64,000 nucleotides of DNA from contig NZ_CP042464.1 of NCBI RefSeq assembly GCF_015074785.1, forward strand, positions 1,178,001 to 1,242,000, in the 5' to 3' direction. The translations under genes and the position numbers were made by a program. Shown here in pieces: positions 49,289-58,965 of this stretch. Origin of the DNA: Segatella copri. GTDB lineage: Bacteria > Bacteroidota > Bacteroidia > Bacteroidales > Bacteroidaceae. Within the stretch, counting starts at the first letter, position 1. Every line of letters starts with the position of its first letter. Under the pieces are notes generated by a model that ran no database searches, was not told the DNA's origin, and was given only the letters and a program-made list of their open reading frames with translations.

Positions 49289-50622
49289 TAATCCAACTTG
49301 TGAATAATCAAACCGCTGCGCAACTTTGGTTCAAACCATGTTGCCTTAGGTGGCATAATCTTACCACTGTCAGCGATGTCCATAATCTGCTGCATAGTAA
49401 CCGGATGCAAAGCAAGTGCCATCTTCATCTCACCGCTATCCACACGACGTTTCAACTCACCGAGACCGCGAAGACCGCCCACAAAATCGATGCGCTTATC
49501 AGAACGTAAATCCTTGATACCCAGAATTTCATCAAGAATCAGGCGAGATGAAATATCCACATCGAGCACGCCGATTGGATCAGCATCATCATAGGTTCCC
49601 GGCTTGGCAAACAAACCGTACCATTTACCGTCCAGATAGAGGAGGAAAGAATGGAGAGCAGCTGGTTTCAGAATATCCAAGCCAAACTGGCTGATAGCAT
49701 CATCAATAGCCATCTTTTCATAGCAAGGTATGCCCTCTTCATCACCAGATACATTCACATTGATTGCATCAATATCTATCACTTCGAAGTTCTTTGTCAA
49801 AGCATCGAGGAACTGATCAGAAGTCAGGCCATTCAAATCCTTCACAACTCGGTTATAATCGAGAATGGTAAGCTGACTTGCCTGGAAACAAACTGCCATA
49901 AAGTAGTTATATTCCTCCTTACCTGTATGATTAGGATTCTGCTTAGCTTTTTCTGCACCTACCAGAGCTGCTGCAGCAGAACGGTGATGGCCGTCAGCAA
50001 TATAAAGGCTAGGCATCTTGGCAAATTCCGCTGTAATTGTGGCAATATCCTGATCATCGCTTACAACCCAGAACTGATGACGGAAACCATCAATTGGAGC
50101 AATGAAATCATATTCCGGTGTTGTTGCTGCATAACGCATCAGAAGTCCGTTAAGCACCTCATTATCAGGATAAGCGAAGAATACTGGTTCGATATTGGCA
50201 TTGCATACACGAACATGCTTCATACGGTCTTCTTCCTTATCGCGGCGTGTTAACTCATGTTTCTTGATGACACCCGTCATATAGTCGTTTACATACGCAC
50301 CTACAACAAGACCATACTGAGTCTTACCATTCATAGTCTGTGCATAGATATAATACTGTTCCTTATCATCCTGTTTTAACCAGCCATTCTCCTGGAACTT
50401 TCTGAAGTTCTCTGCAGCGCTTTCATAAACGCGAGGATCGTACTCAGAAGTACCTGGTTCGAAATTGATTTCAGGTTTAATAATATGATAAAGGCTCTTC
50501 TCGTTATCGCCTGCCTCGGCACGTGCTTCCTCAGAATTGAGAACATCGTAAGGACGAGACTCAACTTGCTCAACGAGATTTTTAGGAGGTCTTACTCCCT
50601 TAAAAGGTTTTACTATTGCCAT
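49288..50622 (-). CDS. DUF1015 family protein
   Basis: A 444-residue soluble protein of the DUF1015 family. It begins VKPFKGVRPPKNLVEQVESR and contains SLYHIIKPEI, YIADGHHRSAAA with a HH motif, and LLYLDGKWYGLF. The family is often next to serine-synthesis genes (serA, serC) and is of unknown enzymatic activity; the YIADGHHR segment resembles a hydrolase or nucleotide-binding site. Here it follows serA but is separated from it by a strong attenuator-like hairpin (50661-50707), and it couples to YigZ by TAATG overlap. Confidence 0.9.
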   Translation of the reverse strand: MAIVKPFKGVRPPKNLVEQVESRPYDVLNSEEARAEAGDNEKSLYHIIKPEINFEPGTSEYDPRVYESAAENFRKFQENGWLKQDDKEQYYIYAQTMNGKTQYGLVVGAYVNDYMTGVIKKHELTRRDKEEDRMKHVRVCNANIEPVFFAYPDNEVLNGLLMRYAATTPEYDFIAPIDGFRHQFWVVSDDQDIATITAEFAKMPSLYIADGHHRSAAAALVGAEKAKQNPNHTGKEEYNYFMAVCFQASQLTILDYNRVVKDLNGLTSDQFLDALTKNFEVIDIDAINVNVSGDEEGIPCYEKMAIDDAISQFGLDILKPAALHSFLLYLDGKWYGLFAKPGTYDDADPIGVLDVDISSRLILDEILGIKDLRSDKRIDFVGGLRGLGELKRRVDSGEMKMALALHPVTMQQIMDIADSGKIMPPKATWFEPKLRSGLIIHKLD

Positions 50623-50660
50623 AATATTTCGTTTAAATTGACTAGTTTAATAAAAACATG

Positions 50661-50707
50661 AAAAGCCCATCAAGAGTGCTTCTGTGAAAAAGCACCCTTC
50701 ATGAGCT
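50661..50707 (-). terminator. Hairpin between serA and DUF1015
   Basis: AAAAGCCCATCAAGAGTGCT and the matching AAGCACCCTTCATGAGCT fold into a stem of about 17 pairs with two mismatches and G-T pairs; on the minus strand it ends in a T run. It could end or attenuate the serC-serA message. Confidence 0.78.
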
Positions 50708-50726
50708 ATATGTATGGGGAGAATAA

Positions 50727-51644
50727 TTACTTATTTACCTGGAATTTAGTGCATCCATCCTTAAAGAACGCATTAATCTGCTTAGCTGCAGCAATACCGG
50801 CATTGATATTAGCTTCTGCAGTCTGTGCACCCATCTTCTTAGGAGTTGAGAAGTAGCGACCCTCGAACTTGGCAAAGTCTGCATCAGCATCAGGCTTGAT
50901 ATCAGTGATGAACTTCAAGTCCTCTCGCTCAGCAAGAAGTTTCAGGAGCTCAGGCTCATTGATAACCTCCTTACGCGCTGTATTGATGAGGATGCCACCC
51001 TTAGGCAACTGGTTTACAGTCTTGTAGTCGATGCTCTTGATAGTCTCTGGAGTAGCAGGGATATGAAGAGAAACGATGTCACAAGTCTGGAACAACTCAT
51101 CCTGTGACTTTACAGCATGCACACCGGCAGCCTCGATAACATCAGCTGGGCAGAATGCATCGTAAGCAGCTACTTCCATACCAAATCCCTTGGCGATGCG
51201 AGCCACATTTCGACCAACATTACCGAAAGCAAGAATACCCAGTTTCTTACCCTTCAACTCGCTGCCAGCCTTGCCGTTGTAGAAATTACGTACAGTAAAG
51301 ACCAACAAGCCGAATACCAACTCAGCTACTGCGTTAGAGTTCTGACCAGGAGTATTCTCAGCCACTACATTATGAGCAGTAGCAGCAGCAAGGTCGATGT
51401 TATCATAACCTGCACCAGCACGAACGATAATCTTCAGGTTCTTTGCTGCATCGAGCACCTCGGCATCAGCCTTGTCAGAGCGGATAATCATCGCGTCCAC
51501 ATCCTTCACTGCATCGAGAAGCTGAGCCTTCTCTGTATATTTTTCGAGCAGTACCAATTCGTTGCCTGCTCCCTCTATTTCTTTCTTAATGCCTTCCACA
51601 GCAGCCGCTGCGAATGGCTTTTCTGTTGCAACTAATACTTTCAT
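50727..51644 (-). CDS. serA: D-3-phosphoglycerate dehydrogenase (Lys-type active site)
   Basis: A 305-residue short PGDH without ACT or ASB domains. The NAD Rossmann motif is LGILAFGNVGRNVARIAKGF (Ala in the first Gly position), the substrate-side Arg and Glu lie in INTARKEVI and NEPEL, and DKADAEVLDA is in the N-terminal part. At the position of the usual catalytic His, in the TPHIG-like motif, it has STPKKMGAQTAEA, where Lys replaces His. This matches the Lys-type class of short PGDHs described in Entamoeba and Bacteroides-like enzymes. It oxidises 3-phosphoglycerate for serine synthesis, next to serC. Confidence 0.92.
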   Translation of the reverse strand: MKVLVATEKPFAAAAVEGIKKEIEGAGNELVLLEKYTEKAQLLDAVKDVDAMIIRSDKADAEVLDAAKNLKIIVRAGAGYDNIDLAAATAHNVVAENTPGQNSNAVAELVFGLLVFTVRNFYNGKAGSELKGKKLGILAFGNVGRNVARIAKGFGMEVAAYDAFCPADVIEAAGVHAVKSQDELFQTCDIVSLHIPATPETIKSIDYKTVNQLPKGGILINTARKEVINEPELLKLLAEREDLKFITDIKPDADADFAKFEGRYFSTPKKMGAQTAEANINAGIAAAKQINAFFKDGCTKFQVNK

Positions 51645-51657
51645 ACAAATTCAAAAA

Positions 51658-52728
51658 TTAATGTTGTGCTTCAAAATCCTGCATAGCCTTGACGAGTGCC
51701 TGAACACCCTCCATGGTCTGTGCATTGTAGCAGCTGGCACGGAAACCACCCACTGAGCGGTGACCCTTGATACCTACCATGCCACGTTCTGTAGCGAAGT
51801 CGAGGAATGGCTTCTCCAACTCCTTGTACTCATCGTTCATCACGAAGCAGATGTTCATCAATGAGCGTGAAGCCTCTTCCACAGTACCCTTGAAGAGTTT
51901 GTTTCGGTCGATTTCAGCATAAAGAACTTCTGCACGTTCGTGAGCTCGCTTGTCAGCAGCCTCAACACCACCATTAGCCTTCAACCAGCGGAGATTCTCC
52001 ATCAAGGTATAGATAGGAACAACAGGAGGAGTATTGAACATACTGCCCTTCTCTACGTGAGTACGATAATCGAGCATAGTAGGAAGCTCGCGAGGAGCCT
52101 TGCCGAGCATATCATCCTTTACGATGATAACAGTAACACCTGCCATAGAAAGATTCTTCTGAGCACCTGCATAGATGGCAGTATACTTAGAAACATCTAC
52201 AGGACGGCTCATGATATCTGAAGACATATCAGAAATCAATGGTACGTTTACATCTGGATCAACACGGAGTTCAGTACCATATATAGTATTGTTGCTTGTC
52301 AAATGCAAGTAATCACAATCGGCTGGTACAGTGTTAGGAACCTGTGGATAGAAAGTGAAATTGGCGTCGGACGATGATGCGATCTCCACGACCTCACCAA
52401 AATGCTTTGCCTCTTTCATTGCCTTCTTAGCCCAAGTGCCAGAATTAATGTAGGCAGCCTTCTTGATGAGGAAGTTTGCTGGAATCTGCATAAACTGCAA
52501 TGACGCACCACCACCAAGGAAGATTACGGAATAACCCTCAGGAATGTCAAGAAGCTCCTTGAATAAGGAGACTGCCTCATCAACTACTGGCTGGAAATCC
52601 TTAGCACGGTGGCTGATTTCCATCAATGAAAGACCTGAACCATTAAAATCCAAAATCTGCTTTGCTGTGTTCTCAATCACTTCGCGTGGAAGCATTGATG
52701 GACCTGCGTTAAAATTGTACTTCTTCAT
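51658..52728 (-). CDS. serC: Phosphoserine aminotransferase
   Basis: A 356-residue class V aminotransferase. It begins [18 protein letters not shown] and carries [14 protein letters not shown] [18 protein letters not shown], the [14 protein letters not shown] phosphate-binding part, and the PLP lysine in [15 protein letters not shown]. It makes phosphoserine from 3-phosphohydroxypyruvate supplied by serA, whose gene starts 13 bases downstream. Length is normal. The promoter at 52841-52872 gives a leader of about 110 bases; no leader structure was recognised. Confidence 0.97.
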   Translation of the reverse strand: MKKYNFNAGPSMLPREVIENTAKQILDFNGSGLSLMEISHRAKDFQPVVDEAVSLFKELLDIPEGYSVIFLGGGASLQFMQIPANFLIKKAAYINSGTWAKKAMKEAKHFGEVVEIASSSDANFTFYPQVPNTVPADCDYLHLTSNNTIYGTELRVDPDVNVPLISDMSSDIMSRPVDVSKYTAIYAGAQKNLSMAGVTVIIVKDDMLGKAPRELPTMLDYRTHVEKGSMFNTPPVVPIYTLMENLRWLKANGGVEAADKRAHERAEVLYAEIDRNKLFKGTVEEASRSLMNICFVMNDEYKELEKPFLDFATERGMVGIKGHRSVGGFRASCYNAQTMEGVQALVKAMQDFEAQH

Positions 52729-52840
52729 CTTTGTATAATTATTTAAGTTTTATACGATATAATCCTGTTAGCAGGAAAAATTAATGCACAATACACCCAT
52801 ATAGGATACATAGTAAACCTTTGGATTGTATTTACGACTG

Positions 52841-52872
52841 CGAAATTACACTTTTTATTTGAAACTACCAAA
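52841..52872 (-). promoter_or_regulatory. Promoter of serC-serA
   Basis: On the minus strand TTTG (52869-52872), 20 bases, TAATTTCG (52841-52848, one mismatch to TAnnTTTG). Confidence 0.7.
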
Positions 52873-53014
52873 CTTTTCTGCACATTTTTAGCGTTTTGCG
52901 CAGATTTCTTTCATTTTGTTAGTCATTTTAGTATAATAACTGCATATTTATGTCTATTTTTACATTTATTATACATTAGCAAGCAACAGAGAAAAGATAG
53001 CAGCAGTTTGTCAA

Positions 53015-54334
53015 CTACCTTACCTCTTCCACTATCGTTTTGACACCTTTTATCTTTTCGCCCTTTACATTATTCAGTACGCTACGCAACTTCGTTCGGG
53101 AAATGGCAGCATAAGCATAACGGTCATTAACATCAATCTTACCGATTTCAGCCGACTGCAGCCCACCCTTCTTGCAAAGGAAGCCTAAGATGTCACCCTT
53201 GCTGATTTTATCCTTTTTGCCTTTACCTATATATATAGTAGCCATCTTAGGTTTGGCTGGCGCAGGAAGCTGATCAGCAGCAGGCATCTCGTAATCCTCA
53301 ATTTCAGCATCCACATATTCCGGAATATGCTCTTCAGGACCTAACAGGAAGAAAGCCTTGCCCTGGGCTTCCCATCTTGCCGTACGTCCTACACGATGGA
53401 TATAACCATCTTCGCTTTCCGGCATGTGATAATGGATAATATTATCTATATCAGGAATATCAAGTCCGCGCGAAGCCAGATCCGTACTCACCAGAATATT
53501 GGCACTTCCGTTGCTAAAACGGTAGAGAGAAGCCTCGCGTTCCTTCTGTTCCAATCCACCATGGAAGAAAGAGGTTGAAAATCCCTGCTCCACCAGATAT
53601 TTATTGGTGCGCTCCACACTGTCGCGATAATTGAGGAATACAATGGTACTCTGATCGCCTAAACTGCGTAGCAAAAGTGACAGACTCTCCAGTTTATCCT
53701 TTACCGGACTATCCACCTTATATATATGTACACGGTCAGGAACCTGATCTTCATCCACACGGTAATCTATCTTTTCTACCCTGCCCATGTGTACGAAATG
53801 AGGAATCTCCTCCGCCTCGGTAGCAGAAAGCAGGAAATGTCGACGCAAGCCAGGCAAAGACTTGATCAGTCGGCTCATTTCGTCCTGGAAGCCCATCTCC
53901 AGACACTTGTCAAACTCATCAATCACCAGGTATTTTATATGATATGGAGAAAGATTTCCCTTATCCAGATGATCATTGAGACGACCTGGAGTTCCAAATA
54001 CAATCTGAGGACGAACCTGTTTCATCACGCGATGCTCATCCATCGTAGCACGACCACCATAGCAAGCCATCGCACGCAAACCGCTGCCCATATTCTTCAA
54101 TACGTTAGCCGACTGCAAAGCGAGTTCCCGACCAGGAGTTACCACCACCGCCTGTGCCTCGTCATCAGTAGCATCTATAAGTTGGGTAAGAGGCAAAAGA
54201 TAAGCCAGTGTCTTGCCACTACCTGTTGGCGAAAGTATCACCACATCCTTGTTCCCGTGCAAGATTGCCTGCAAGGAATCCTGCTGCATATCATTGAGCT
54301 CAATGCCCAGTTTATCTAAAATTCTGTCTACCAT
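53015..54334 (-). CDS. DEAD-box RNA helicase with a DbpA-like C-terminal domain
   Basis: From ATG 54334 the product is 439 residues; a start 8 codons earlier is less like the family. Motifs: Q-motif LNDMQQDSLQAIL, motif I SPTGSGKT, motif Ia TPGRELA, motif II VIDEFDK (DEFD in place of DEAD), motif III SAT, and motif VI HRVGRTAR. The last 75 residues (IYIGKGKKDKISKGDILGFL onward) resemble the DbpA RNA-binding domain that recognises 23S rRNA. A role in ribosome assembly is likely. It is a single-gene unit. Confidence 0.9.
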   Translation of the reverse strand: MVDRILDKLGIELNDMQQDSLQAILHGNKDVVILSPTGSGKTLAYLLPLTQLIDATDDEAQAVVVTPGRELALQSANVLKNMGSGLRAMACYGGRATMDEHRVMKQVRPQIVFGTPGRLNDHLDKGNLSPYHIKYLVIDEFDKCLEMGFQDEMSRLIKSLPGLRRHFLLSATEAEEIPHFVHMGRVEKIDYRVDEDQVPDRVHIYKVDSPVKDKLESLSLLLRSLGDQSTIVFLNYRDSVERTNKYLVEQGFSTSFFHGGLEQKEREASLYRFSNGSANILVSTDLASRGLDIPDIDNIIHYHMPESEDGYIHRVGRTARWEAQGKAFFLLGPEEHIPEYVDAEIEDYEMPAADQLPAPAKPKMATIYIGKGKKDKISKGDILGFLCKKGGLQSAEIGKIDVNDRYAYAAISRTKLRSVLNNVKGEKIKGVKTIVEEVR

Positions 54335-54432
54335 AAATTTCCTAATAATCAATTTCAATAGAGAAGTATTCTTTTATTAAAGAGAAGTTTTCCTTTCAAG
54401 AGAAGTTTTCATAAATTCCTCATCATGAGGCA

Positions 54433-55659
54433 TTATTTCTTTTTCTGATTGAGCAGTTTGTCAATCTCATCAAACTCCTTACCCATGTTCAGGTTCAGAT
54501 AGATGGTATATAGCGGCAAAGCCCACTGGTCCTGCATATCAGGCGCCATCGTTCTGTACTTCTGCAGATAAGGCATCGCACTCTTGTAAAGTCCGTCTAT
54601 CTCCTGATGAGTTTTGCGGGATTGCTGCGAATTCTTATCCATTTCAACCGCCTGATTAAAATAAGCCAAACCTATATTATAATAAGCACCAGCCAAAGAA
54701 TCGTTCACGGCAAGTGCCTTTTTGCTCACTTCGATGCATTGCTTGAAATCACCCATATTCAAGAGAATAGTTCCCTTGGTAAAGAGATAGATATCATTGT
54801 CGGGAGCTATCGCCAGCGCCTTATCTGCCACGGCGAGCGCAGAATCGAGTAGGTTTTCCTGCGAATAATACTCTACCAGACGCGGGAAGAAGAACGGGAA
54901 TTTCGGATCCCGCTCAAAACCTTCCTTCAAGGTCGAGAGATAGCGCGCAGTATCCTTCTCCAGTTTGTAAGTCTCAGCCAGATACTGTAACATATAGTTA
55001 TAATGAGCCGTATCTTTCAGCGCCTCATAAGAATGATGAAGCGTAGCTTTGGTATCTTTCATCTTATATCCGGCATATACAGCCCAATAAGCGGCCGAAG
55101 AAAGATATTTGTCTTTCTGGGCATACTTATAAGATTGGAACATCGGGGCTGTACTGCACTCTATGTACTGGTCAAAGAACTGATAAGCCTCCTTGTATTT
55201 CTGCTTCCTGATAAACCAGGTTCCTCCGTTATAGAGGTTCGGACGTATCCTGTTCAAATATTCAGAATGAGACTTGCGGAAATCAAACTCACATTTTCCT
55301 TTCTTGTTAGGAATCATCTCAACGGAATCAAGTCCTTGGGCTATAACGAAGAGCTGTCGGGTTGCATTGAAGAGTTGGGCTGTATCATACGCCTGTTTGA
55401 GGTAGAGTTTCTCATTACCCTGTTCATACTGCTTCTTCACAGCATCGAAGAGAATATTCCAAATTTTCTTGTTATTCCGGTTGGCAGAATCCGTCAGGAG
55501 TTTGCGCATACTGGATTCGGCCTTCGCCAAATCCTTGCCAGCCTTTACCAGATCTTTGGCTGCAGAAATCTCCTTCTTCTGTGCCTGCAACCCTAATGGC
55601 GCCAACAGAAGAAAAGCTATCTGTAAAACCCATAAGTTTCTGAATATCTGTATTTTCAT
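54433..55659 (-). CDS. Secreted TPR protein
   Basis: A 408-residue protein with a signal peptide (MKIQIFRNLWVLQIAFLLLA to LGLQA) and many TPR-like helices: SYKYAQKDKYLSSAAYWAVY, YNYMLQYLAETYKLEKDTAR and FPFFFPRLVEYYSQENLLDS. ALAVADKALAIAPDNDIYLF, CIEVSKKALAVNDSLAGAYY and NIGLAYFNQAVEMDK continue the pattern. It is probably a periplasmic scaffold of about ten repeats. Specific function is unknown. It follows the membrane protein at 55683 by 23 bases, so the two are probably cotranscribed and may act together in the envelope. Confidence 0.82.
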   Translation of the reverse strand: MKIQIFRNLWVLQIAFLLLAPLGLQAQKKEISAAKDLVKAGKDLAKAESSMRKLLTDSANRNNKKIWNILFDAVKKQYEQGNEKLYLKQAYDTAQLFNATRQLFVIAQGLDSVEMIPNKKGKCEFDFRKSHSEYLNRIRPNLYNGGTWFIRKQKYKEAYQFFDQYIECSTAPMFQSYKYAQKDKYLSSAAYWAVYAGYKMKDTKATLHHSYEALKDTAHYNYMLQYLAETYKLEKDTARYLSTLKEGFERDPKFPFFFPRLVEYYSQENLLDSALAVADKALAIAPDNDIYLFTKGTILLNMGDFKQCIEVSKKALAVNDSLAGAYYNIGLAYFNQAVEMDKNSQQSRKTHQEIDGLYKSAMPYLQKYRTMAPDMQDQWALPLYTIYLNLNMGKEFDEIDKLLNQKKK

Positions 55660-55682
55660 ATTAATCTCCTAAATTAAAACTT

Positions 55683-56792
55683 TCATTTGTTTCCATACTC
55701 ATAATAATACCAGTAGGTATTTCCATAAGTATCCCGAAGAGCATTCTGCTTTTCTGTCTCATTAGCATATTTGTGATCCATCTGCTGGAAATCCTCAAAG
55801 TCTGTATCCATCACATTATCGTGATAAACGATACTTGGATTACTGCGGCGATGCGTATAAAGAACCAACGCTTCCTTATAATGAACAGGCAGTTTGCCCG
55901 AAGTTACTTTGTAATGTTTCTGCACCTCTGCTACGAACTTGTCTAGTTGCTTGTCCAGCAAGAGTGCACAAAGCTGATAGTCAACAGGCAGACGATACTT
56001 GAGATGATGTTTAACCATCCATGCCGAAGGTTTCTGCATCCATTTTGGCGCCTTCCACATCATAGCCTTCACGGTTACGCTATCCGGCATCATCGCCTTA
56101 CTTCCACCTACCAGCGGATAAGTAAAGAGACGGCTGCCCAGCTCGCCTGTTTCGTTGAGACAGGCTATACGGAGCATTGTCAGCGAAGAATCTGTTTTCA
56201 GAGATTTTTCACCTACTTCCAAAGCTTTTTCATACTGTTTTTCTTTCATCAGATGTTCCATGCGCATACGTCCATGAAACAGCCGATCATTGCTAGCAAC
56301 AAAGTTGACAAGCAATATCATCACCAGCATCTGGAGCAGATTCACCCACATATAGCGGGAGAACCAGCCGTTACTGTGAGGCTCTGTTTCTATCGGCTCC
56401 AACTGGCGGGCTATCCATATTAATCCGCCCCAGAGAATCAGACAGAGTGGCAGGATAATCCACCACGCCCCCAGCGAATGATAACGGTCGATATCAACGG
56501 GGATATCGGTAATCATCGTCAGGATGAGGAACGAAGGGAAATAAGTAAGCCCGTGGAAACGGCGTTTCACACGGGTTACCGCGTACACTCCCACTTGCAG
56601 CAGATAGAGTACGAGCGTGATAAGCAGTGGAGCCAGCGTGTAACTGTAGTTGGTCAAACCGCCTGAGAAAACATGCTGAGCCACTGCCAGTACGTCTGCC
56701 TGGTAAAATGCCAGGTAGACGTAGGTAAATGTGATAAAGATGATAGCACAGGCGATTTGCATCTTCGCAGTACTACTCCTTTTATTTTTCAT
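55683..56792 (-). CDS. DUF6057-like membrane protein
   Basis: A 369-residue protein with about five N-terminal membrane helices (residues 11-175: QIACAIIFITFTYVYLAFYQ, LLITLVLYLLQVGVYAV, FLILTMITDIPVDI, WWIILPLCLILWGGLIWIAR, LLQMLVMILLVNFVA) and a soluble C-terminal half with TPR-like helices (EHLMKEKQYEKALEVGEKSL). This layout resembles DUF6057 proteins of Bacteroidales. Function is unknown. It lies 12 bases from glgB's stop codon and 23 bases from the TPR protein gene; the order glgB-DUF6057-TPR suggests one transcription unit. Confidence 0.65.
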   Translation of the reverse strand: MKNKRSSTAKMQIACAIIFITFTYVYLAFYQADVLAVAQHVFSGGLTNYSYTLAPLLITLVLYLLQVGVYAVTRVKRRFHGLTYFPSFLILTMITDIPVDIDRYHSLGAWWIILPLCLILWGGLIWIARQLEPIETEPHSNGWFSRYMWVNLLQMLVMILLVNFVASNDRLFHGRMRMEHLMKEKQYEKALEVGEKSLKTDSSLTMLRIACLNETGELGSRLFTYPLVGGSKAMMPDSVTVKAMMWKAPKWMQKPSAWMVKHHLKYRLPVDYQLCALLLDKQLDKFVAEVQKHYKVTSGKLPVHYKEALVLYTHRRSNPSIVYHDNVMDTDFEDFQQMDHKYANETEKQNALRDTYGNTYWYYYEYGNK

Positions 56793-56803
56793 AAATCAAT
56801 CTA

Positions 56804-58903
56804 TTAATTTTTCTTCAGCACCAAAGCTGTACGAGCTGGCAGATAAAGTTTCAGCCACTCCTTACGGTCTTTCACATAAAGTGGATCGTAATTAGTCAGA
56901 TGCGTCATCGTGTCATCATTCAAGCCATTACCGCCGAAATCCTTGCTGTCAGAATCAAGCACTACGCTGTAGGAACCGGTTGGAACCAGGAAGCCATAGT
57001 CTGTGAAAGAGCGGGTTGGCGAGAAATTGAACACGAAGAGCAGATCGCCACGCATAAAGGCGAGAACCTGATCGCCATCATTATGCCAGATTTCTACAAC
57101 TGGTGTCTTGTTAAAATTCTTTTCGCTTGTGATTGTCTTGAGCATCTCTCGGTCGAAATCTCCAAGATAGTGGTAGCAGAGTTCATGATTATCTACCAGA
57201 TTCCACTGTCTGCGGGCGTATTTATGGCTCCAGCCATTACCCTCGCGAGGGAAATCAATCCACTCTGGGTGACCGAACTCATTACCCATGAAGTTGAGAT
57301 AACCGCCATTGATTGTAGAGGCAGTAACCAGACGGATCATCTTATGCAGAGCAATACCGCGATGAGCCATTTCGTTTTCATCGCCCTTCTTGAAATGCCA
57401 GTACATATCGGCATCAATCAGACGGAAGATGATAGTTTTATCGCCCACCAATGCCTGGTCATGACTCTCACAGTAAGAGATGGTCTTCTCATCCGAACGG
57501 CGGTTCTTTACCTCCCAGAAGATGCTGGATGGTTTCCAGTCCTCATCCTTCAGTTCCTTGATGGTCTTAATCCAATAATCTGGAATATTCATCGCCATGC
57601 GATAATCGAAACCATAACCGCCATCCTCAAACTTGGCTGCCAGGCCCGGCATTCCGCTCACCTCTTCGGCAATCGTAATGGCATGCTTGTTAACCTCATG
57701 AATCAGACAGTTGGCAAGGGTAAGATAGCAGATGGCATTATCATCCTCGTGACCATTGAAATAATCTCCGTAGTTGCAGAATGCCTCACCCAGACCATGA
57801 CTGTAATAGAGCATGGATGTTACACCGTCAAAACGGAATCCGTCGAAATGGAACTCATTGAGCCAATACTTGCAGTTGCTCAACAGGAAGTGGATGACTT
57901 CATCCTTTCCATAGTCGAAGCAGAGACTGTCCCAAGCCGGATGCTCATGACGGTCGCCAGGATAGAAATACTGGTTAGGATCGCCAGCGAGATTACCCAG
58001 TCCTTCCACCTCATTCTTTACAGCATGAGAGTGAACGATGTCCATGATGACGGCAATACCATTCTGGTGAGCTGTATCAATGAGATCCTTCAACTCTTCA
58101 GGAGTTCCGAAGCGGCTACTTGCAGCAAAGAAACTGCTTACATGATAGCCGAAGGAGCCATAATACGGATGCTCCTGGATAGCCATAATCTGAATGCAGT
58201 TGTAACCATCCTTGATGATACGTGGCAACACATTCGCCTTAAACTCTGTGTAGGTGCCAACCTTCTCTGCATCCTGCGCCATACCGATATGGCATTCATA
58301 GATAAGCAGCGGCGCCACATTTGGTCTGAAGGTTTTCTTCTTCCATTTATATGGTTCCGGATTCCAAACCTGAGCAGAGAAAATCTTGGTCTGGTCGTCC
58401 TGCACTACGCGCTGTGCCCATGCAGGAATACGCTCACCTTCACCACCTTTCCAATGAACTTTCATCTTGAAGAGATCGCCATGTTTCATGGCTTTCTCCG
58501 GAAGTTTGAGTTCCCAGTTGCCGGTATTCTTTATTCTTTTGGCACGATACTTTTCGGTTTCCTGCCAGTTGTTGAAGTCACCGATCAGATAGATGTCTGT
58601 AGCATTAGGTGCCCACTCACGGAACACCCATCCACGGGCAGTCTTATGCAGTCCGAAATACTCGTATCCATTGGCAAAATCGCTCAATGTCTGTTTGCCG
58701 TTATTAGTCAGCTGACCGAGTTTCCAAAGTGCATGGTCGTGTCGGCCCTTGATGGCATCCTCATAGTCTGCCAGATATGGGTCGTTCTTCACGAGTCCGA
58801 TATGCTTTACCACAGCCTTCGCTGCCTTTTTTGCAACTGGTTTCTTTGCAGTTGCCTTTTTAGTTGCAGCCTTCTGGGCTGTAGTTTTCTTTTCTGTTGC
58901 CAT
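56804..58903 (-). CDS. glgB: 1,4-alpha-glucan branching enzyme
   Basis: A 699-residue GH13 enzyme. A Lys/Ala-rich N-terminal stretch (about 1-35, KKATAKKPVAKKAAKAV) precedes a CBM48-like domain (about 70-190, HKTARGWVFREWAPNATDIY), the (beta/alpha)8 barrel and a C-terminal domain. Catalytic signatures are VIMDIVHSHA, FRFDGVTSML with the nucleophile Asp, AEEVSGMPG with the acid Glu, and ESHDQALVGDKT with the third Asp. It makes alpha-1,6 branches in glycogen. The basic extension is reminiscent of histone-like tails; its role is unknown. Other glycogen genes are not adjacent. Confidence 0.95.
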   Translation of the reverse strand: MATEKKTTAQKAATKKATAKKPVAKKAAKAVVKHIGLVKNDPYLADYEDAIKGRHDHALWKLGQLTNNGKQTLSDFANGYEYFGLHKTARGWVFREWAPNATDIYLIGDFNNWQETEKYRAKRIKNTGNWELKLPEKAMKHGDLFKMKVHWKGGEGERIPAWAQRVVQDDQTKIFSAQVWNPEPYKWKKKTFRPNVAPLLIYECHIGMAQDAEKVGTYTEFKANVLPRIIKDGYNCIQIMAIQEHPYYGSFGYHVSSFFAASSRFGTPEELKDLIDTAHQNGIAVIMDIVHSHAVKNEVEGLGNLAGDPNQYFYPGDRHEHPAWDSLCFDYGKDEVIHFLLSNCKYWLNEFHFDGFRFDGVTSMLYYSHGLGEAFCNYGDYFNGHEDDNAICYLTLANCLIHEVNKHAITIAEEVSGMPGLAAKFEDGGYGFDYRMAMNIPDYWIKTIKELKDEDWKPSSIFWEVKNRRSDEKTISYCESHDQALVGDKTIIFRLIDADMYWHFKKGDENEMAHRGIALHKMIRLVTASTINGGYLNFMGNEFGHPEWIDFPREGNGWSHKYARRQWNLVDNHELCYHYLGDFDREMLKTITSEKNFNKTPVVEIWHNDGDQVLAFMRGDLLFVFNFSPTRSFTDYGFLVPTGSYSVVLDSDSKDFGGNGLNDDTMTHLTNYDPLYVKDRKEWLKLYLPARTALVLKKN

Positions 58904-58965
58904 ATATCATGATTTTAGATGGTTACTCTATATTATTCTTTAATTTTATCTTGAAGATTTCTTAT

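Noticed and set aside
56900..58912. Very long plus-strand open frame (670 codons) opposite glgB
   Set aside because: It is the antisense shadow of glgB, which has all GH13 catalytic motifs in the other direction. The plus-strand translation is rich in Cys, His and Ile with no domain features.
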